DNA from: an uncultured Eubacteriales bacterium
GTDB taxonomy: Bacteria; Bacillota; Clostridia; Lachnospirales; Lachnospiraceae
Direction of reading: 5' to 3'
DNA: 5,977 bases
Assembly (NCBI GenBank): GCA_900557175.1
Contig: USSL01000122.1
Coordinates: 1 to 5,977, forward strand
Shown here: positions 1-5,010 of the stretch, one piece after another
How positions within the stretch are numbered: the first letter of the stretch is position 1
Layout: every line of letters starts with the position of its first letter
Notes under the pieces: model-generated
What the model saw: only the letters and a program-made list of their open reading frames with translations
Database searches by the model: none
What the model was told of the DNA's origin: nothing
Made by a program: the position numbers and the translations under genes

Positions 1-15
1 AGCCGCCCCCTTTTT
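1..15 (+). terminator. Possible right arm and T-tract of a terminator cut by the window edge
   Basis: The window opens with AGCCGCCCCC followed at once by TTTTT. That is the shape of the 3' arm and U-tract of an intrinsic terminator for a plus-strand gene lying to the left. The 5' arm (expected to read about GGGGGCGGCT) would be outside the window, so pairing cannot be tested. On the other strand the same bases read as a purine-rich stretch and could be something else. Confidence 0.35.
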
Positions 16-34
16 GCATTTGTTCATGGGTATG

Positions 35-65
35 AAAAAGGGACAGGCGTTAGAACGCCTGTCCC
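35..65 (-). terminator. Rho-independent terminator of the speD unit
   Basis: Read on the minus strand, GGGACAGGCGT pairs perfectly with ACGCCTGTCCC (positions 65-55 with 50-40), giving an 11-bp GC-rich stem with a four-base loop, followed by TTTTT (39-35). The T-tract occurs only on the minus side, so this ends transcription of speD and the small gene after it. The stop codon of that small gene (52-50) falls at the loop. Confidence 0.9.
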
Positions 66-205
66 CATAAAGCGGCATATGTTTCTTTTTTCAGCCGGTA
101 TTCCATCCAGCGGCAATGATCATCAATATTTTTATATTGAATTTTTCCGATAATTTTATACAGCTCTCCGTCTGCCCGCAGTACATCGCCTACATTATAT
201 TCCAT
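50..205 (-). CDS. Small DUF4178-like protein, possibly truncated, coupled to speD
   Basis: This 51-residue reading frame starts at ATG 205. The ATG shares its A with the speD stop (TGATG), and GGGGGAGG lies 7 bases upstream, so translation is almost certainly coupled. The protein begins MEYNVGDVLRADG and continues with GKIQY (residues 20-24), then WMEYRL (33-38). The spacing of G-D, DG, Y-x-I-x-G-x-I-x-Y and W-x-E-Y-x-L is like the N-terminal part of DUF4178, a small beta-rich domain of unknown biochemistry that often sits beside SpeD. The remainder (KKETYAALWGQAF) does not resemble the rest of that domain, which is normally well over 100 residues. The stop TAA lies in the loop of the terminator hairpin, so the frame ends where transcription ends. 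It has no signal peptide or membrane segment. That it is a gene is well supported by the overlap and ribosome binding site; the family call is from memory of the pattern and moderate; whether it is a natural mini-protein or a remnant is open. Confidence 0.7.
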   Translation of the reverse strand: MEYNVGDVLRADGELYKIIGKIQYKNIDDHCRWMEYRLKKETYAALWGQAF

Positions 206-555
206 CACTGCACCTCCCCCGGTTCAAGTCTCCGCTCGAATTGTCTTATTTCAACTTCTGTCGCTTTAAGCGCCGTTTTCAGATAATTACATATATCCTC
301 CGGTACACGCGCATCACACGAAAAAATATCCACGGCGGCATAGCCGTATTCCGGCCATGTATGAATTGAAAAATGTGATGTTGTAATGACCGCGATATAT
401 GTAATTCCTATAGGAAGAAAGCGATGAGAACATTCTTCAACAATCTCAGCGCCAATCGCTTCAATAGCGCCATGCGCCACATCTTTGATTTTTTCAAGAT
501 TATCTATGATTTCACAGTCACAGCCATGCAAATCAACAATCAACTGACCTGCCAT
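205..555 (-). CDS. speD: SpeD-family pyruvoyl-dependent decarboxylase (S-adenosylmethionine decarboxylase proenzyme or relative)
   Basis: This is a 116-residue member of the short (class 1B) SpeD family. These enzymes cut themselves before a serine, which becomes the pyruvoyl cofactor, and classically decarboxylate S-adenosylmethionine to supply the aminopropyl donor for spermidine. The start is ATG 555 with GGAG 8 bases upstream. The frame is open further (to 642), but the family begins at MAGQLIVDLHGCD and the likely promoter lies inside the extension. Seen in the protein: HRFLP at 44-48, TTSHFSIHTWPEYGYAAVD at 58-76, with Ser60 as expected pyruvoyl precursor, His65 and Cys80 matching the processing His and catalytic Cys of the family (His68 and Cys83 in Thermotoga maritima). 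The residue before Ser60 is Thr, where Bacillus and Thermotoga enzymes have Glu (SESH), and Thr52 stands at the place of Ser55. No spermidine synthase gene is in view. Related SpeD proteins are known that act on ornithine or arginine, so the fold is sure but the substrate is not. Confidence 0.9.
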   Translation of the reverse strand: MAGQLIVDLHGCDCEIIDNLEKIKDVAHGAIEAIGAEIVEECSHRFLPIGITYIAVITTSHFSIHTWPEYGYAAVDIFSCDARVPEDICNYLKTALKATEVEIRQFERRLEPGEVQ

Positions 556-598
556 TATTTTCACTCCAAAACAAATTTTTACCTCGATAGTTTTCTCT

Positions 599-627
599 AT
601 TTTAATATATGTTCCCTGCGCTGTCCA
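599..627 (-). promoter_or_regulatory. Probable sigma-A promoter of speD
   Basis: On the minus strand TGGACA (627-622) and TAAAAT (604-599) are 17 bases apart, each one mismatch from consensus. Transcription would start near 592, giving a leader of roughly 37 bases before the speD ATG at 555. This placement is one reason to reject the longer open frame beginning at 642. Confidence 0.65.
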
Positions 628-657
628 CAAAAATTTTACCATATTCGCCGCCGCAAT

Positions 658-674
658 GTAGTTTTAAATACTAC
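658..674. promoter_or_regulatory. Near-palindromic 17-bp site, candidate operator
   Basis: GTAGTTTTAAATACTAC is an odd-length inverted repeat: seven of eight base pairs match around the central A at 666. It ends one base before the TTGACA box of the acyl-CoA synthetase promoter, a usual position for a dimeric repressor or activator. It also lies 31 bp upstream of the speD -35 box. I do not recognise the regulator. Confidence 0.45.
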
Positions 675-704
675 TTGACACACTGCTTTTAAAAATTATA
701 TAAT
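675..704 (+). promoter_or_regulatory. Consensus sigma-A promoter of the acyl-CoA synthetase gene
   Basis: TTGACA (675-680) and TATAAT (699-704) are both perfect matches, with an 18-base spacer in an AT-rich context. Transcription would begin near 711, so the leader is short (about 27 bases) and an upstream in-frame ATG at 705 would lie before or at the transcript start. Confidence 0.85.
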
Positions 705-737
705 ATGATATTGAAGTTATTAAAGGAGGCTACTTTA

Positions 738-2411
738 ATGTCAGAAACAAAGCTTACATATACAGCCGAATCCGGTGTTTCCGGAAAATTTGTGGAAACA
801 GCCTTTGATGAAAAAGGTATTCTTGCAGGCATCCGCTTCAATCACGAAGATGATTATAATTTTGCCTTCGATACCGTCGATGCCATCGCAGCAAAAGCAC
901 CGGATAAGGAAGCTATGATTTACGTATCAAACGCTAAAGAGGAAAGACGTTTTACATTCGGCGATATGAGCCGTTATTCTTCCCAGACAGCGCATTATTT
1001 TAAATCTCTAGGTATCAAAAAAGGCGACCGCGTCATGCTTGTCTTAAAACGGCACTACCAGTTCTGGTTTTCCATTCTGGCGCTCCATAAAATCGGCGCA
1101 ATCGTTATTCCTGCGACAAACCTTTTAGTTAAACAGGATTTTGTCTACCGCTTCAACGCCGCCGACGTCAGTGCCATCGTATGTACTTCTGACGGCAATG
1201 TTTCAGATTATGCCGACGAAGCTGCCGAAGAATGTCCGCAGCTGAAAACAAAGATTATTGTCGGCACGCCAAAGGAAGGCTGGCATGATTTTAACAGCGA
1301 ATTTTCATCCTTCCCGGAAGTTTTTGAACGCCCTGAAGGCGAAGAAGCTGCCAAAGGCAACGATACGATGCTGATGTTTTTTACATCCGGCACAACCGCC
1401 TACCCAAAAATTGCAGCCCACAACTTTAAATATCCGCTCGGTCATTTTATTACAGCAAAATACTGGCACAATGTTGATCCGGACGGCATTCACTTTACAA
1501 TTTCCGATACAGGCTGGGGCAAGGCGCTCTGGGGCAAGCTTTACGGTCAATGGATGTGTGAGGCATGTATTTTTACTTATGATTTCAACAACTTTGAACC
1601 AAAAGATATTTTATCTATGTTTGAAAAATATCACATTACGACTTTCTGTGCACCACCGACAATGTACCGTTTTATTATAAAGCTGGATATGTCCAAATAT
1701 GATTTATCCGCCCTGAAATACGTTACTGTTGCCGGAGAGGCCTTAAATCCTGAAGTATTCAACCGTTTCTATGAAGCGACGGGTTTAAAACTGATGGAAG
1801 GCTTCGGCCAGACAGAGACAACACTGACGATTGCCAATCTCAGAGGCATGGAGCCAAAACCGGGCTCTATGGGCAAGCCATCACCGCTTTATGATATTGA
1901 CATCCAGCGCCCTGACGGTACAAGTACCGATACCGGTGAAACAGGCGAAATTGTCATCCGCACAAAAGAACATATTCCAAACGGACTTTTTACAGGCTAT
2001 TACAATGATGAGGAAAAGACAACGGCCGCATGGCACGACGGCTATTACCATACAGGCGACACCGCCTACAAAGACGAGGACGGCTATTACTGGTATGTCG
2101 GCCGCGTTGACGACCTGATTAAATCCGCCGGCTACCGCATCGGGCCTTTCGAGATTGAAAATGTCATTATGGAGTTACCGTATGTCCTTGAATGTGCCGT
2201 CACTGCACCGCCGGACGCAACACGCGGTCAGACAATCAAGGCAACGATTGTTCTTACTGAGGGCACAGAAGCTTCTCCGAAGCTGAAGCACGAAATTCTC
2301 GCCTATGTCCGCAAAAATATGGCTGCCTACAAATGGCCGAAAATTATAGAATTTACAAAAGAACTGCCGAAAACCATCAGTGGTAAAATACGCCGCGTGG
2401 AGATTAGGTAA
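738..2411 (+). CDS. AMP-forming acyl-CoA synthetase (acetyl/medium-chain acyl-CoA ligase type)
   Basis: A 557-residue cytoplasmic enzyme of the adenylate-forming (ANL) superfamily. It activates a carboxylic acid with ATP to an acyl-AMP and transfers the acyl group to CoA, releasing AMP and pyrophosphate. The start ATG 738 has GGAGG 8 bases upstream; the frame extends to 705 but that would lie at the promoter. Motifs in order: phosphate loop FTSGTTAYPK (215-224), aromatic-rich acyl pocket region around SDTGWGKALWGKLYG (256-270), VAGEALNPE (331-339), GFGQTE (355-360), YHTGD (437-441), GRVDDLIKSAGYRIGPFEIE (455-474) and the C-terminal PKTISGK (544-550) with the lysine expected to catalyse adenylation (Lys550). 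Best match by memory is the ACSM-like medium-chain group rather than classical Acs. The phosphate loop has Ala where Gly is usual (TSGTTG), and the protein ends only seven residues after Lys550. The gene stands alone on its strand; a candidate operator touches its promoter. The chain length used cannot be read from the sequence. Confidence 0.95.
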   Translation: MSETKLTYTAESGVSGKFVETAFDEKGILAGIRFNHEDDYNFAFDTVDAIAAKAPDKEAMIYVSNAKEERRFTFGDMSRYSSQTAHYFKSLGIKKGDRVMLVLKRHYQFWFSILALHKIGAIVIPATNLLVKQDFVYRFNAADVSAIVCTSDGNVSDYADEAAEECPQLKTKIIVGTPKEGWHDFNSEFSSFPEVFERPEGEEAAKGNDTMLMFFTSGTTAYPKIAAHNFKYPLGHFITAKYWHNVDPDGIHFTISDTGWGKALWGKLYGQWMCEACIFTYDFNNFEPKDILSMFEKYHITTFCAPPTMYRFIIKLDMSKYDLSALKYVTVAGEALNPEVFNRFYEATGLKLMEGFGQTETTLTIANLRGMEPKPGSMGKPSPLYDIDIQRPDGTSTDTGETGEIVIRTKEHIPNGLFTGYYNDEEKTTAAWHDGYYHTGDTAYKDEDGYYWYVGRVDDLIKSAGYRIGPFEIENVIMELPYVLECAVTAPPDATRGQTIKATIVLTEGTEASPKLKHEILAYVRKNMAAYKWPKIIEFTKELPKTISGKIRRVEIR

Positions 2412-2419
2412 AATTACAG

Positions 2420-2493
2420 GGCCGCGAAGCCGCTATGAATTCGCTAGCGTTGCTAAAAATGCACGCTGCGCAAATTATAGCGGTTTCGCGGCC
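2420..2493 (+). terminator. Long GC-rich hairpin after the acyl-CoA synthetase gene, probable terminator
   Basis: GGCCGCGAAGCCGCTAT (2420-2436) pairs with ATAGCGGTTTCGCGGCC (2477-2493) over 17 bp, with a single G-T wobble. The 40-base loop itself folds (AATT with AATT, and an AGCG/CGCT-based inner hairpin at 2446-2467). It begins nine bases after the stop and is followed by TTATTTG, a weak T-tract. It probably ends plus-strand transcription, but its size and its shared motif with downstream repeats suggest a dispersed palindromic element doing this job. Confidence 0.6.
2447..2477 (+). repeat. Intergenic repeat, copy 1
   Basis: Begins GCGTTGCTAAAAATGC and ends ACGCTGCGCAAATTA. It forms the loop of the 2420-2493 hairpin. 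Copies 2 and 3 share the frame GC(G/A)(T/C)TGCTAA ... GCTG(C/T)GCAA-TTA. Confidence 0.6.
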
Positions 2494-2502
2494 TTATTTG
2501 CA

Positions 2503-2533
2503 GCATTGCTAACTTATATGCTGCGCAATTTAT
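2503..2533 (+). repeat. Intergenic repeat, copy 2 (most diverged)
   Basis: Begins GCATTGCTAACTTATATG and ends CTGCGCAATTTA. It keeps both ends of the motif but differs in the middle; like copy 1 it is followed by TATAG or its equivalent. Confidence 0.5.
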
Positions 2534-2538
2534 AGGCG

Positions 2539-2587
2539 CCCCTCGGCTGTCTTTGGGAACGTCCGTGTACCGATTCTCCCCTCGGCT
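2539..2587 (+). repeat. Direct repeat CCCCTCGGCT, two copies
   Basis: CCCCTCGGCT occurs exactly at 2539-2548 and 2578-2587, 39 bases apart in start. The stretch between them shows no reading frame with a ribosome binding site. Together with the flanking repeat copies it makes the gap look modular. Confidence 0.55.
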
Positions 2588-2594
2588 TTTGCCT

Positions 2595-2623
2595 GCGCTG
2601 CTAAAATGCACGCTGTGCAATTA
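2595..2623 (+). repeat. Intergenic repeat, copy 3
   Basis: Begins GCGCTGCTAAAATGC and ends ACGCTGTGCAATTA. It is close to copy 1 and contains a small perfect hairpin, TGCAC-GCT-GTGCA. It abuts the rplL terminator. Confidence 0.6.
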
Positions 2624-2653
2624 AAAAGCTCCGCGGTTTCCCACGGAGCTTTT
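2623..2653 (-). terminator. Rho-independent terminator of the rplJ-rplL operon
   Basis: On the minus strand AAAAGCTCCGTGG (2653-2641) pairs with CCGCGGAGCTTTT (2636-2624) over 13 bp with one wobble and a four-base GAAA loop, then the T run ends at 2623. It lies 18 bases after the rplL stop. The A-run on the other side makes it able to work in both directions, so it can also stop read-through from the convergent acyl-CoA synthetase gene. Confidence 0.93.
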
Positions 2654-2671
2654 ATTGCACACATCACACAA

Positions 2672-3046
2672 TTATTTAACTGTAACTTTAGCGCCTTCAG
2701 CTTCGAATTTAGCTTTGATTTCATCAGCTTCTTCTTTGCTAACTGCTTCTTTGATTACCTTTGGAGCGTTGTCTACAGCTTCTTTAGCTTCTTTTAAGCC
2801 AAGACCTGTTAACTCACGAACAACTTTGATAACCTTAACCTTGTTAGGACCTACTTCTGTAAGCTCAACGTCGAATTCTGTCTTTTCTTCTGCTGCTGCG
2901 CCAGCGCCTTCAGCTGCTGCTACAACAACACCTGCTGCTGCAGATACACCAAATTCTTCTTCACATGCTTTTACTAATTCGTTTAATTCTAATACGGATA
3001 ATTCTTTAATAGCTTCAATAAATTCAGCTGTTGTTAATTTTGCCAT
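2672..3046 (-). CDS. rplL: 50S ribosomal protein L7/L12
   Basis: A 124-residue acidic stalk protein, normal length for the family. Dimers bind the C-terminal helix of L10 and recruit translation factor GTPases (EF-Tu, EF-G, IF2) to the ribosome. The N-terminal dimerisation domain is about residues 1-33 ([20 protein letters not shown]), followed by an Ala/Gly-rich flexible hinge (about 34-53) and the globular C-terminal domain (54-124) with the factor-binding helices in [20 protein letters not shown] (81-100). The start is ATG 3046 with GGAGG 9 bases upstream. It is the last gene of the operon, 31 bases after rplJ, and is followed by a strong terminator. Codon use is strongly biased, as expected for a very highly expressed gene. 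Confidence 0.98.
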   Translation of the reverse strand: MAKLTTAEFIEAIKELSVLELNELVKACEEEFGVSAAAGVVVAAAEGAGAAAEEKTEFDVELTEVGPNKVKVIKVVRELTGLGLKEAKEAVDNAPKVIKEAVSKEEADEIKAKFEAEGAKVTVK

Positions 3047-3077
3047 TTTAATTTACCTCCAATTTTCTTATTAATAA

Positions 3078-3569
3078 TTATTCTGCGCTCTGGCTTTCAG
3101 CAATCTGCTTAATAACACGAGCAAAGTTTGCGATAGGTGACTGGATACTTCCAAGCAATTTTCCAAGAAGTACTTCTCTTGATGGGATTGTAGCGATAAC
3201 TTTGATCATCTTCTCATCGTAGAATGTACCTGCAACAACACCGCCCTTGAACTCAAGGTTTGGCATCTCTTTTGCAGATGTGTTCAGGATTCTTGCTGGT
3301 GCTGTAGCATCCTCTTTGCTTACTGCAATCGCTGTAGGGCCTTCTAACAGGTCTGCAAGCGGTTCAAATTCTGTACCTTCAATCGCACGTTTAATTAAAG
3401 TATTTTTGTATACCTTATAAGTAACATTGCCTTCTCTTAAAGACTTACGAAGCTTTGTATCTTCTTCAACTGTCAGACCACGGTAGTCTACTAATACCAT
3501 TGCCTGAGCGCCGTCTAACAATGCTTTAATCTCGTCAACGACTGGCTGTTTTAATTCTACTTTTGCCAC
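3078..3569 (-). CDS. rplJ: 50S ribosomal protein L10
   Basis: A 163-residue protein that anchors the L7/L12 dimers to 23S rRNA at the stalk base and, with L12, represses its own transcript by binding the leader. The N-terminal rRNA-binding domain contains VLVDYRGLTVEED (25-37), YKVYKNTL (51-58) and EGPTAIAVSKED (76-87). The C-terminal helix that carries L12 dimers is about 131-163, with LLGKLLGSIQSPIANFARVI. The start codon is GTG 3569, supported by AAGGAGG 9 bases upstream; the frame has no better ATG at the conserved MAKVE start. It lies downstream of its own promoter, an L10 leader and an attenuator, and upstream of rplL. Confidence 0.97.
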   Translation of the reverse strand: MAKVELKQPVVDEIKALLDGAQAMVLVDYRGLTVEEDTKLRKSLREGNVTYKVYKNTLIKRAIEGTEFEPLADLLEGPTAIAVSKEDATAPARILNTSAKEMPNLEFKGGVVAGTFYDEKMIKVIATIPSREVLLGKLLGSIQSPIANFARVIKQIAESQSAE

Positions 3570-3608
3570 TTTGGTGCACCTCCTTAAATAATAATGTGAT
3601 GTACCGCC

Positions 3609-3640
3609 AAAAAAACTCTCTGTGTATGCACACAGAGAGT
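3609..3640 (-). terminator. Attenuator (rho-independent) in the rplJL leader
   Basis: On the minus strand ACTCTCTGTGT (3640-3630) and ACACAGAGAGT (3625-3615) form a perfect 11-bp stem with loop GCAT, followed by an unbroken T run (3615-3609). It sits between the L10 leader and the rplJ ribosome binding site, so it decides whether polymerase enters rplJ. TCTCTG in its 5' arm (3638-3633) can also pair with CAGAGA at the 5' end of the leader (3737-3732), a possible antiterminator. Confidence 0.9.
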
Positions 3641-3748
3641 CTCTAAAATCTTATAAGTCAGTGCTCACTAAAGAGCTCGCTTATATCTTCCTCGGTAGGC
3701 GTTTTCTCCTTATGCCTTGCGGCACCTACTGTCTCTGGCAGCATTCGC
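3641..3748 (-). promoter_or_regulatory. L10 leader RNA (autoregulatory)
   Basis: The minus strand carries GCCAGAGACAG (3739-3729), then a stem GTAGG/CCTAC (3729-3725 with 3699-3695) around a hairpin TGCC-GCAA-GGCA with a GNRA-type loop and a large one-sided internal loop (TAAGGAGAAAACG), then CGAGG. This matches the known L10 leader family of Firmicutes, to which L10 or the L10-L12 complex binds. A second hairpin follows: TATAAG (3685-3680) with CTTATA (3657-3652), with inner GCTC/GAGC. The leader feeds into the attenuator at 3609-3640. The transcript start is inferred from the promoter. Confidence 0.88.
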
Positions 3749-3754
3749 TTTGCT

Positions 3755-3783
3755 ATTATAGCATGATATATATCGGTTGTCAA
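3755..3783 (-). promoter_or_regulatory. Strong internal promoter of rplJ-rplL
   Basis: On the minus strand TTGACA (3783-3778), a 17-base spacer and TATAAT (3760-3755) are all at the optimum, and TG one base before the -10 box adds an extended -10 element. It lies 18 bases beyond the rplA stop, and no terminator separates rplA from it, so rplJL is probably transcribed both from here and by read-through. Confidence 0.92.
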
Positions 3784-3800
3784 TCATAAACCGCAGTTTT

Positions 3801-4493
3801 TTATGCAAACTGTGTTGGGTTTAATTTCACACCAGGTCCCATTGTAGAAGTTACTGTAACACTTCTTAAATACTGACCCTTTGCAGCTGACGGTTTCGCC
3901 TTAATGATTGCACCCATTAATGTATGGAAGTTGTCCGCTAACTGTTCTTCTGTAAATGATGCTTTACCGACAGGCACATGGATAATGTTTGTCTTGTCGA
4001 GTCTGTACTCAATCTTACCTGCTTTAATATCGTTGACAGCTTTTGTAACGTCCATTGTTACTGTACCGGCCTTAGGGTTTGGCATTAAGCCCTTAGGTCC
4101 GAGGATACGTCCTAAACGGCCTACAACACCCATCATGTCAGGTGTAGCAACAACAACGTCGAAATCAAGCCATCCTTCGTTCTGGATTCTTGGCACTAAT
4201 TCGTCTCCGCCTACGAAATCTGCGCCTGCTGCTTCTGCCTCAGCCACTTTATCGCCTTTTGCGAAAACTAATACTTTTACTTTCTTACCTGTACCGTGAG
4301 GTAATACAACGGCACCACGAACCTGCTGGTCTGCGTGACGTCCGTCAACACCTAAACGGATATGTGCTTCAACTGTTTCATCAAACTTTGCACTTGCTGA
4401 TTTCTTAACAAGCGCAACTGCGTCTGCAACGCTGTAAAGGCTTGCGCGGTCTACTAACTTTGCCGCCTCTGCATATCTTTTACCTTTTTTCAT
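3801..4493 (-). CDS. rplA: 50S ribosomal protein L1
   Basis: A 230-residue protein, normal length. It binds the L1 stalk of 23S rRNA, helps release deacylated tRNA from the E site, and in many bacteria represses its own mRNA through a mimic of the rRNA site. The start is ATG 4493 ([13 protein letters not shown]) with AAGGAGG 9 bases upstream; a longer open frame to 4550 runs back through the regulatory element and is rejected. Motifs: [15 protein letters not shown] (56-70), the family signature in [19 protein letters not shown] (126-144) and the C-terminal [10 protein letters not shown] (215-224). It follows rplK by 68 bases, and that gap contains a probable L1-binding element right against the ribosome binding site. 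Confidence 0.97.
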   Translation of the reverse strand: MKKGKRYAEAAKLVDRASLYSVADAVALVKKSASAKFDETVEAHIRLGVDGRHADQQVRGAVVLPHGTGKKVKVLVFAKGDKVAEAEAAGADFVGGDELVPRIQNEGWLDFDVVVATPDMMGVVGRLGRILGPKGLMPNPKAGTVTMDVTKAVNDIKAGKIEYRLDKTNIIHVPVGKASFTEEQLADNFHTLMGAIIKAKPSAAKGQYLRSVTVTSTMGPGVKLNPTQFA

Positions 4494-4509
4494 TATAAAA
4501 ATCCTCCTT

Positions 4510-4537
4510 GTGGTCATATCGGGAGCTACCCTCCCAC
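4510..4537 (-). promoter_or_regulatory. Probable L1-binding RNA element before rplA
   Basis: On the minus strand GTGG-GA-GGG-TAGCT-CCC-GATATGA-CCAC: an outer GTGG/CCAC stem, an asymmetric internal loop (GA against GATATGA) and an inner GGG/CCC stem; GGGAG/CTCCC is an alternative inner pairing. The layout resembles the L1 stalk base of 23S rRNA (GUGGGAGG ... ACCAC). The 3' end touches AAGGAGG (4509-4503), so a bound protein would cover the rplA ribosome binding site. Confidence 0.7.
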
Positions 4538-4561
4538 TTGTATGAAACAATATACGGGTAA

Positions 4562-4987
4562 TTAGTCTTCTACTGTGATACCCATACTTCTAGCTGTACC
4601 AGCGATCATGCTCATAGCAGCTTCGATACTTGCAGCATTTAAGTCAGGCATCTTTAATTCAGCGATTTTCTGAACTTCTGCCTTTGAAATCTTAGCTACC
4701 TTTGTCTTGTTAGGTACTGCTGAACCTGAATCAATCTTGCAGGCTTTCTTTAATAATACTGCTGCCGGCGGAGTCTTTGTGATGAAGCTGAAGCTTCTGT
4801 CATTGTAAACTGTGATGACAACAGGGATGATCATACCTGCCTGATCTGCTGTTCTTGCGTTGAATTCTTTTGTAAACTGTACGATATTAACACCGTGCTG
4901 TCCTAATGCAGGACCAACTGGTGGTGCTGGTGTTGCCTTACCAGCAGGGATCTGTAATTTAATATATCCTGTTACTTTCTTTGCCAT
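4562..4987 (-). CDS. rplK: 50S ribosomal protein L11
   Basis: A 141-residue protein, exactly the family length. It binds the GTPase-associated centre of 23S rRNA, acts in factor-dependent GTP hydrolysis, and is needed for the stringent response and thiostrepton sensitivity. The N-terminal domain has the proline-rich switch [19 protein letters not shown] (17-35); the C-terminal rRNA-binding domain (about 72-141) ends with GTARSMGI (130-137). The start is ATG 4987, with GGAGG 10 bases upstream. It lies 80 bases after nusG and 68 bases before rplA, with a probable L1-binding element on each side. Confidence 0.98.
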   Translation of the reverse strand: MAKKVTGYIKLQIPAGKATPAPPVGPALGQHGVNIVQFTKEFNARTADQAGMIIPVVITVYNDRSFSFITKTPPAAVLLKKACKIDSGSAVPNKTKVAKISKAEVQKIAELKMPDLNAASIEAAMSMIAGTARSMGITVED

Positions 4988-5010
4988 GATTTAGGCACCT
5001 CCTGAATATT

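Noticed and set aside
1..27. ATG at 27 on the minus strand opening MNKCKKGAA to the window edge
   Set aside because: No ribosome binding site, and it lies just after the terminator; too short to support as a gene.
556..642. N-terminal extension of SpeD by 29 residues
   Set aside because: The SpeD fold begins at the ATG at 555, which has a good ribosome binding site; the extension overlaps the likely promoter and resembles no SpeD.
705..737. Earlier ATG for the acyl-CoA synthetase at 705
   Set aside because: It lies directly after the -10 box, at or before the transcript start, and the GGAGG at 725-729 serves the ATG at 738.
2447..2623. Repeats considered as a CRISPR array
   Set aside because: Only three diverged copies, unequal spacing, and no cas gene nearby.
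2530..2724. 64-codon minus-strand open frame overlapping the end of rplL
   Set aside because: It runs through the rplL terminator and repeats in another frame, with no ribosome binding site.
2655..3074. 139-codon plus-strand open frame rich in Ala, Ser and Thr
   Set aside because: It is antisense to rplL and mirrors its biased codons; it has no ribosome binding site or recognisable domain.
3904..4299. 131-codon plus-strand open frame
   Set aside because: Antisense to rplA, whose protein is unmistakable; low-complexity translation and no start signals.
4494..4550. N-terminal extension of L1 by 19 residues
   Set aside because: The extension reads through the L1-like RNA element and the ribosome binding site; L1 family proteins start at the ATG at 4493.
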